In this document: one piece after another, positions 56,091 through 64,000 of the stretch | Layout: the number at the start of each line of letters is the position of its first letter | Position numbering within the stretch: position 1 is the stretch's first letter | NCBI GenBank assembly: GCA_026225945.1 | Contig: JAMJFZ010004031.1 | Coordinates: 7,844,501-7,908,500, forward strand | Length of the DNA stretch: 64,000 nucleotides | Origin: Cricetomys ansorgei | Taxonomy: Eukaryota; Chordata; Mammalia; Rodentia; Nesomyidae | Reading direction: 5' to 3' | Notes under the pieces: model-generated | The model's input: the letters and a program-made list of their open reading frames with translations, nothing else | Databases searched by the model: none | Told to the model about the DNA's origin: nothing | Program-made: the position numbers and the translations under genes

Positions 56091-56298
56091 GGCCTGAAAG
56101 ATGGTCCAGTGCCAAGGAGCACTCACTGTTCTTACATAGAACCCAAGTTCATTTCCCAGCGACCATGTCATGTTGGCTAACAATGGCTTATAACTCTAGT
56201 TTCAGGGATTGGATGCTGATGACCTTCACAGGCACCTGCTGTTGTGAATTCGAGGCACACATGTCAACAAAGTCGGTTAAAAATAAAATAAATCTTTT
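56091..56298 (+). mobile_element. B2/B3-family SINE, sense
   Basis: 'ggcctgaaagatggtccagtg', 'gaacccaagttcatttcccagcgaccatg', 'ggcttataactctagtttcaggg', 'acacatgtcaacaaagtcggtta' and an AAATAAAATAAAT tail follow the B2/B3 body. Confidence 0.85.
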
Positions 56299-59200
56299 AA
56301 AATGTGTTTTTCTGATTTCCGCTTTATTTTTATATAAAGTTCCGGAAGTTGTTTGGTTAGTCAATCAGTATTTATGCTGTACACAAGGCTTGGCCATTTG
56401 GCTTTTGGTTTGTTTCTCCCAACTCATTTCCCCCTTTGACTTTTTAGATAAGAAAGTGTAGCATTCTTTGGTCTATAGCCCCATAGAAACACTCCTAGCT
56501 CTTTGCCATTTTCTTCTTTTACCCTTTGTTATTCTCCGTGAGTGGCCTCAAGATTGATTTTTGTCCTTTTCCTACTTTTCAAAAACTGCAGCCAGTTCTT
56601 TGTCGAACTTAAAAAAACTATTTTATATCTGATGCTGTGGACACGATTTTCTCTCTCTCTTTTTTTTTTCTCCACAAGGGTAGACTTTCATGATCTTTAA
56701 ACTTTAGTCTTAGTGATCTTTTTGTTTCCTCCTTTAAGAAACCAATAGAGAAACCCCTGCATCTGACTGCTTGTGGCTGGAATGCTGACAGCTTTACAGA
56801 ATCACACATTTCTGAAGCACTGAACTGAATTGTGTATGAAATCCATGTCCAGTTTTTTTTTAAGGAGTAAATTTTCCAGCTATATACCTTTAAGAATCTG
56901 CTTTGTTTCTTCCCCTCCTGCAGCTGAGGACCAGTGTTGGTTTTACTTTGGATCTGGGGGAGCAAATGAACCTTTGAGGGTGAAACTGGATGCTATTTGA
57001 TGCTGAGATGCTTTCATACACTTTGGGTGCACACAAAGGATGAAAGCCTGGGGTTGGTGTAATTGGTGGAGGTGAACTGCTGTGCTGGATGAAGGGTGGG
57101 ACTCCAAATCCCATGACTAAGCTACCGCCCCCCAGCCCCATTGATTTTTAGCTGGATTCCTTTTTCATCCCCAGTCACAAAAGTTATCTTCACAGTGTGC
57201 AGAGATATTAGTCACCTGTACGTGATATGCCAAATCAGAATCTGTCCAGGCAATTGTCAGTCACAATGTAAAGTGAACACGTGCTGGTAGCATTAAAGTG
57301 AGTCATTCTTTATGTTCAACAACAAAATGGTCATTGTTATGTTTCTAGTTGAGCGTTATCCATAAAAGCCCAAGTTATAATTCAAGTCTTGGGCTTTTCA
57401 TCATCAAAGGAATGTCTCTTGATTGTATTGCATGGACTGTATAGCAAGAGGATTCTCTAGTTCTCACCATGTGATATTAAGACAATGCTACTTACCTCCA
57501 GAGAAAGTTTCTTTGCTTTTCCTGGGAAATAATTTTTAGGAGAAAATTGTTTTGATGTAGAAGACAGGTTTTCTTGTCCTCAGAAAAAGGGATCTTGGTG
57601 GTTTCCAGTTCCCCAAGGACTGGGATGGCTCCAAGGCCCTTCTGGCCTGGGTAGGGAAGACAATTGTTCTTCCAGACTCACCATTGCAGAAGCTGAGAGA
57701 CTTCTGCCCAGGATCCCAAACACCATCCTTTAAGGCCTGGAGATGCATTTTCCTTAGCACCAAGGGCACTATTTTTTCTTTGACAAATGAGACTGAAAGG
57801 CACTGAGCAAAGCATTGCATTTTTTTTGTTACCCTTTAAATATTATACCCTGGAGAAACTGTTCGAGGACCATTTATTCTTAACCCTTCACCCTCAGATG
57901 CTGCCCAATGCAAGGTCAGGTTTAACTAGTTTATCAGCTCCAGAAACATGGTTTGGTTGTGTCAAAGCTCCAAGAAGCCCTTTGAGCCATTGTGCAAGGC
58001 TCTGCCTTTGTGAATGTTGGGGGGGGGGGGCTGTTAAATGCTGAGCACAAAAGAGGCTGCTGGAAGCATGGCCCCTCCCCTTCATTCAATGGGCTGTCCC
58101 TGAGGTATGCAGGCCCAGTGTGGAGCTGGCTTACAGTGACCAGGGCATTTGTGGACTTCCATTCATGTTCCATTAACTTCCCTGGGTCATGTTCAGGGTC
58201 TTTCCCTACATGTTCTGTCATTTGTTACTACTGCCTGGGGTATAAATTTGATACAGACTTTGATTATGTTTATAGCCCGAGCTGCTCAAGACTATACTAC
58301 TCAAAGCTCCTTGGCCTTCTTCCAGAATTTTCTTTATTGCCTTCACAATAACATGGAACGAGCTCCCAGAAATCCAAATTCTTTAAATCAAGCAACTGCA
58401 TCAGGTCTTTGTTAGCTTCTGCCTTTCTATTGCAGGAGACAGCGGTGGATGGTGGATCTTCTCGGGTGGGGGGTCCAAGTAAAATCCCACATGATTGACA
58501 GAGGCCCACACAAGGTCACTGAGGCTACACTTGACATATGATCAGGTGAAAATTCAGCTCCAGAAACTTGGAGAAGATCTCGGCTGTGGAAACCATTTTC
58601 AAAGAAAATTAAACTTTCTAGATTGTTTAAACACATGTTTTTAATACTTACTAAATATCTTTCCTTTCTGGAAAAGACATGCTTCAAGAAAATGGAGAAA
58701 AAGATAAATATTAGTCAAAACAATCTTTTCTGCAAATGTCCCAGAGTTAAGAGCAAACGAAAACTGTACTTCCTACCAAGATAGGCTCTGTTCTAGTTCA
58801 GTCATTTGTTCTTCTCTCCCCTCTCTTTGCTGCGTGTACAACAGTTCATTTCATACAATTTCTTAATTAAATATTTAACAGCATATTATGGTGGAGAGTG
58901 TGAGATGTTAGGCTGTGTTTCATTGCAGTAGCTTACTGTGGATATTTCTACTTTGCAGAGATAGTTTAAATCCCCCGGAGGGCTCTATCCAAGCAGAGAA
59001 CTGAAGGGCATCTCACGGAGAGACCTACAAGCTCAGATAACTCTGGTAGTGTCAACACCGAGGCTACCATTGTGTCCAGTTCAAGTCCAGGGCAGGGCTT
59101 CCTTTTTGTTAGCAGAAGAAATGACCCTTTGTTGCTGTCCTGTTCAGAAAGTCTGAGTCGTTGGAATGAATATACAGTAGAAGAGGCGCAGCGATAGAAG

Positions 59201-59634
59201 AGCACCCAATGCCAGGCAAAAGGACAATTGGCTCCTGGCAAAGGAAGTTAGTCATTGACCAAGTATGAGTCACGAAGCAGCCAGCTGGTTTGAGAAGGAC
59301 TTTGCAATCTGACACGTGTGTGGTTGTAAAGGTATCAGAAGATGAAAGCAAAGGTTTCATTGACATGGGGAATTAAAAAGCAAATTATTGGAGAGCTGTT
59401 TGGTTCAAAGGTGAGCTGTTTGGGTTGGGATTCTCCTAAGTGCCAGATGAGTGGTTACAGTGGTAGAGCTGGAGGTTCAGAAGAGAGGAAACTAGGGGAC
59501 TTGATGAGTATGGGTGGGAAAACCAGACACGACGTGAGGTTGCTACACAGAGTGCTTGGTGACCTTTTGCCAAAGTCTATTGCTGGAGCTCCTAAATCTA
59601 TTTAGGTCATGCACAGACCCTTTGGTGCTTGATA
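56299..59634. other. Unassigned DNA; no gene supported
   Basis: About 3.3 kb without a recognised transposon. Contains G12 at 58019-58030 and a splice-acceptor-like polypyrimidine-CAG at about 56908-56923. Open frames up to 119 codons exist but none resembles a known protein. Confidence 0.45.
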
Positions 59635-59849
59635 TGGATTCTCAGCCTTAACTTTGAACTATGGGCATTTTAGAGCAAGTCAATTCTTTGTTATGGTAGC
59701 TGTCCTGGTGTGTGCATTGTAAATTCTTTATCTACATTGCCTCTGGATGGGAGCCACCCCATCCCCCAAAGTTGTGCTAAATAAAAATGTCTACAGACAT
59801 TACCAAATGCCCCTGAAGGTCAAATTTGACCTCAGTTTGAAAATTATTC
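59635..59849 (+). mobile_element. MER20 hAT-Charlie element
   Basis: 'cagccttaactttgaactatgggcattttagagc', 'aattctttgttatggtagctgtcctggtgtgtgcattgta', 'gttgtgctaaataaaaatgtctacagacattaccaaatgcccctg' follow the MER20 consensus closely over about 215 bp. Non-autonomous, ancient. MER20 copies are reported as hormone-responsive enhancers in placental mammals; this copy is untested. Confidence 0.85.
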
Positions 59850-62008
59850 CTCCATAAATATATAAAGATACCAAACATTTACAAGGGGTGCGAATTAACT
59901 GATTTCATGAAACCTATTTGTGAACCTTCCTGAGGTCAGAAGCACTAAAATGTTAGCTGAGCTCCTCCTGTTTTGACTTCTCACTACCAGCTTTCTGAAG
60001 ATATGGTTACTTATGTCTGATCACATTTAAACATCTTACCTAGGATGTCATACCAACTACCTGTCTCTTAGGACAATTATATCTCTAGTGTTTCTGACCT
60101 ATGAAACTCATCTGAAGCCATGGCAGCAGATAAACACCATTACAGCACACTGAGTCTCTCCTCCCCCTCCCCCTCCTCTCCTTCCTCCTCTTCCTCTTCC
60201 GCCCTCACTCTTTCTTGTTGGTGGCAAAGTTCTCACAAAAGACCACGCCTTCTTATAAACTTGAGATGAATTTTTCTCATCATTGTTGGGAAAACTCCTT
60301 TTGCTCTCAGCAAAGCTGGTATATCAGACAGCCTAGGTACCTTTTTTTTCGCTTTGTTTTTGCATAAATAAAAAAAAATCTATTCTTGCTCAGGCCTGGG
60401 ATAAGTGGGCAGATGTGCAAGTGTCCCTCTTGCTAGCTTTGTCTATAGGGGCAAATACTGACCCCAGGAAAAAGGCCTATCCCTAATTAATTAAGGACAC
60501 ATAACTTGTAACTAGACTTAAAACAATAAATCAGGCCAACAACATTTCTTTCTTGGAATTTGAACTCAGTGCAGATGGAAGTGACCTATTGGCACAACTA
60601 AAAAAGACCAGTTGCTACTGATTTACAACAATGCCAACCAAGCTCCTGTCATCAGAAGGATAAGGATTACAGGATAAGTCTACACATTCAGCCTCAGGGA
60701 GGATCAGTTTCACTGATCCCTGTTAATCATTGGTCTGTGTCATTAGACATATCCTTCATTATTCCCTGTAATAAACACCCATTAGATTTAGCTCAAGTAG
60801 GGCCAACATAGGACCAGCAGGCATTCAGATGTAGTTACCTTCCTGCCAGATGTGCCTACAAAGAGTGGCGGGAGTAAATAGAACTTGGAAAGAATTCCCA
60901 GGCTATGCTGTGTATGGTCCTCCATGACAGCGCTTCCTACAGGAAAGCCCATACTGTTGCCAGGGCAGTGTCTTACATGACGGTGAACAGAGACCCAAGT
61001 CTGTTGATGGACAAACCAGAGCATGGAGCTCTGGGTCTGTGGCATCTGCCTTCTCCTGGGAAGTCAAGTATAGCCAAAGGGAAGGTTTACATGTGCTTCT
61101 TCAGGATAAGTGACTGGGGTCATGTTGTGCCTCTTTGGCTAAGTGATACTCTATGAGGAACTGAACCAACTACCATAATAAAAGCTTGCACTGACATTAT
61201 GCTCTATGAGAATGTTTTCTCCAGATAGAGCTTATATCCACAGGGATGCTTTTGGGTTCCCTTTAAAAGCATGGAGGCTACAGACAAGAGTCTCAAGAGT
61301 CATACTGCTTCTAGGGCACAGGAGCAGGGACATTTTATAGAGAGAGGGTAACTGTGCTCAGTAAAATAATTTATAACACTACTGTCACTTTTTAATTTTT
61401 TAAGTTTTATGTTATTGGAAGTTTATTTCTAGTTATGTTTATGGAACTTTAAAATAATTTTTTTGTACATTTTTGGGGTAAACCTTGGCAGTTTGTAATA
61501 TCTGCAAGTGTTGGTTTTATGCAACTCTGTGATTAAGATGTTTGCTCCCTCATAATCTGCACCTGCTCACTGCTCTCTGGCAGAGCCACTGTGGTTCCCT
61601 GAGATCTCTGTGTGAAGAGCAAAGTTGCTGTGGAGAAATTCTTGTAGTCCCTTTTGCACATTCTCAGGCAACAAGGAGAGAACACTAACTACCCTTGGGC
61701 CTTGAGTTCCCCCACCATAAAGGTGACATAGCTCAGCTGCTAAAAGATTGTAGGATGAGACTAAGCTACAGGTTGCCTTCATTATGCAAGTAGGCCTTTA
61801 CATGAGAGGGGAGAGTTTTTGTTACACCTGAGGAGCTTCTGTAGCAATAAAAACACCTGAGCTGAGATGATCGGGGTTCCACTGTCCAGTTTGGCACTTG
61901 CTATGAAAGGTGGTTCCCTCTGCTGAGGTCTGACAGAGTTTGCATCTACAAAAGTGTCTTCTTGTCTTCTTTGCTGAGTTCACACACAGTATCTGCTGGC
62001 TACAAGCA

Positions 62009-62010
<2 letters not shown>
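59850..62010. other. Unassigned DNA
   Basis: No recognised gene. A pyrimidine-rich tract lies at 60155-60203. AATAAAA at 61846-61852 followed by '...tgctgagttcacaca' recalls an LTR R/U5 end, but no start can be placed. Confidence 0.4.
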
Positions 62011-62066
<56 letters not shown>

Positions 62067-62078
62067 TGTGTGTGTGTT
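62011..62078. repeat. (TG)n microsatellite
   Basis: About 34 TG dinucleotides with one TTTG interruption. The cysteine/valine open frame over it is an artefact. Confidence 0.97.
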
Positions 62079-62177
62079 ATGTGCAGGTGTGCATGTGAGT
62101 GGGTATGCTCATGTGCACACATTCAGAAATCAGGGAATGCTGGGTATTCTGTGCTATCAATCTCGACCTTATTCCCC

Positions 62178-62374
62178 TGAAACAGTGTCTTAGACTGAAT
62201 CCAGAACTAGGCTGGCAGTCAGAAAGCCCCAACTTTCAACGCCCCTGTCTCTGCTCCTTCACAACATTGTGGTTATAGGCTCATACTGCCATATCCAGCA
62301 CTGCCATGCCTGGCTTTTTATGTAGGTGCTTGAACAGCCAGTGCTCTTATCCCCTGCGCCATCTCCCCAGCCCC
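62178..62374 (-). mobile_element. B4/RSINE-type SINE, antisense
   Basis: Antisense 5' end 'gcgccatctccccagcccc', 'catgcctggctttttatgtaggtgcttgaacagccagtgctctta', and a B1-related half 'ctgtctctgctccttc' / 'gtggttataggctcatactgcc'. Diverged. Confidence 0.72.
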
Positions 62375-63554
62375 ACTACGGTCATTTGTATTAGTAGCCA
62401 AGAATGCTAGACATTGAAGATTGCGCCATGCTCCACATGAATTTTGCACGTCTCACAACATCAGGTATAATCACCCAAATGTCAAACTTAATCTGTTTAA
62501 CATGGAAACAAAAAAGTAGTTTTGCTTGGTCTTATTAGTCACTGAGAAATTAGAAATGCATCATCTACCGGTTAATTAAAAGGTGATTGTCTTTTTTGTC
62601 TGGATATTTGACAAGAATTGTTCATTTTAGAAAATCACATTGATAATTGCTTATTTGAGTTGCCAAGATACAATATATTTGTATCAGTATGCTTCTGTAG
62701 CGGCTACAGACTTGATAATTTTTTGTGCATTGATGCAAGTATATAAATGTGTACTTGGACAAACATGTATGTACATATTATAGTTTTTGTATATTTATTG
62801 GTTTGTGTTTATAGTGGGAGGGGCATTATTTCAACATATGCCTCCAGTGCTTTGGACTATACTGAATAATGAGGAAGCAAAGGTTCTGATCACAGAGTAA
62901 TGTTTTGTGGTGAGATGGTGTCACCTTTAACTACTTGATCCACTGTGAATTTACATTTCCTCCTAGGGCATGTGAACATTTGCACAGATCTTCCTGCGGA
63001 GCTAGACTTTCAGCTCCAGCCACGTCAGACACTAACGCAGGGCACTCTGGCACTAATGAAGGGGTACAAAGTCCTCCTGATCATCAAGGAGCCTCCATGT
63101 CCTTCCTCACAACTGAGAACATTCACATGTTTCTTCTCTCTCCAATGGCCTCTCCCACTACCATCTTCACAAGAAGGCAGTGTACTAATCATGATATGGA
63201 GATCAGACTCCCACAATTCTTATTTTACTTAGGATGATCCTCCCAATAACTGTTTCTCAGGTTACTTTTCTCGATTTAAAATTGCTTAAAGTTCATGGCT
63301 ATCTTCCTCATTGTTCTCAGAGGAGCAGTTCTTTGACTCCAGAGCATAAAGGCCTTTGCCAAGGATATCATCAACTCTTTCTTTATGTCAGATTATCAGC
63401 GTACTTTTAGTGACTCTTATCATCATGACTAACCTCTCCTGATTTCAGTATCATCTATGACTTATAAATAGAAGTATCCAAGAAAGATATGTTTACCTGA
63501 CAGCTGAAATGACCTTTAATTTCTTTGTTCTTAGGAACCGCTTGTCTTCTGGGG
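62375..63554. other. Unassigned DNA
   Basis: No recognised transposon or gene. Two overlapping ~95-100-codon frames at 62935-63237 lack family resemblance. Confidence 0.45.
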
Positions 63555-63722
63555 GACTTTCCTATATGTCAGGAAGTGTTCCAAGTTCCATCTGTGCATT
63601 GTGTCACCTAATCCTCACACATGGCTGTGGGCGGTCGATCCTATTATTATCCCCATTTCATAGATGAGGAAGCTTGGAAAGGTTAAATAACTTGCCTAAG
63701 GTTCCACAATTAATAAGTGTCC
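63555..63722 (-). mobile_element. MIR SINE, antisense
   Basis: 'ctatatgtcaggaagtgttccaag', 'acctaatcctcacacatggctgtggg', 'cctattattatccccatttcatagatgaggaagc', 'ggaaaggttaaataacttgcctaaggttccacaattaataagtg' is a clear antisense MIR core and flank. Confidence 0.88.
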
Positions 63723-64000
63723 TTCTCTGTCCGTCACACGTAAGTCATTTAATACCCTAAATAGAAAAGCATCCCAGAGAAAAATGGAGGGAGCGGAAGA
63801 CTAAATCCATCACCAAGACATTTCATCAGATTGTGCTGTGCTATGCCTAGCCTTCCCCTAAATATCGGCTTGCAATCACATTCTCATTACTCATATCTAA
63901 ACTATATATAGCAACACTATGCCATCCAGAGAAGAGCGACTGCTGTAGCCCTGCGCTGACACACTTCAGTGTGTGTCTCTGTTTCTGTTTTGACCGGTGT
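63723..64000. other. Unassigned DNA
   Basis: Nothing recognised to the window end. A small hairpin-capable 'acacacttcagtgtgt' lies at 63960-63975. Confidence 0.4.

Noticed and set aside
56908..57010. Possible exon after a polypyrimidine-CAG acceptor
   Set aside because: The following frames stop quickly or lack family resemblance, and no matching donor or neighbouring exon was found.
61840..61990. Possible LTR R/U5 with AATAAA
   Set aside because: No recognisable U3, no TG start and no target duplication could be placed.

Overview
The window is nuclear DNA from a muroid rodent, either intergenic or deep intronic. It is dense in rodent-specific repeats: B1, B2/B3, B4 and ID SINEs, rodent L1 (Lx-like) 3' ends, MaLR-type LTRs and a URR1 hAT element. 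Beneath these lies an older mammalian layer of MIR, L2, MLT1 LTRs, MER20 and L1M/L1ME. The B1 copies read 'atctctgtgagttc' and '(t)acaacagagaaaccctg', forms I associate more with cricetids (hamster, deer mouse, vole) than with Mus, and the typical rat ID consensus is absent. I therefore favour a cricetid, with moderate confidence.

I find no protein-coding gene, exon, tRNA, snRNA or CRISPR array that I can support. The longest open frames are chance frames, microsatellite or minisatellite artefacts, or pieces of a dead L1 ORF2. Coding potential that can be recognised belongs only to L1.

Layout. 0-6 kb: simple repeats, two abutting head-to-tail LTR-like repeats (906-1715), two MLT1 LTRs, an L2 split by a B1 with a perfect 13-bp target duplication, and a MaLR LTR carrying a 16.4-copy 25-bp minisatellite (5391-5800). 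6-15.6 kb: mostly repeat-poor single-copy DNA with two MIRs and a perfect 36-bp duplication carrying octamer motifs. 15.6-21 kb: MaLR LTR, three L1 3' ends, an apparently twin-primed L1 whose inverted part holds an 11-copy 22-bp minisatellite (18350-18591), and an MLT1 LTR split by a B4. 21-25 kb: repeat-poor, with a candidate conserved element near 22 kb. 25-35.7 kb: L1 and L1ME fragments, a B1, L2, and several LTRs. 36-48 kb: repeat-poor DNA with L2, MLT1, ID fragments and a URR1 element with 7/8 matching target duplications. 48.9-55.9 kb: a MaLR LTR split by a B1, a 3.8-kb antisense L1 with a mutated reverse-transcriptase active site, and a degenerate 19-bp minisatellite. About 300 bp of the B1/LTR locus is copied into the L1 4.4 kb away. 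56-64 kb: mostly unassigned DNA with MER20, B3, B4, MIR and a long TG repeat.

No novel multi-gene system is visible. The best leads are the local templated duplication (49.3 to 53.7 kb), the three minisatellites (two clearly born inside transposons), the twin-primed L1, the duplicated octamer segment and a few repeat-free stretches that could be conserved enhancers. All family names come from recall of consensus sequences, not from a database search.
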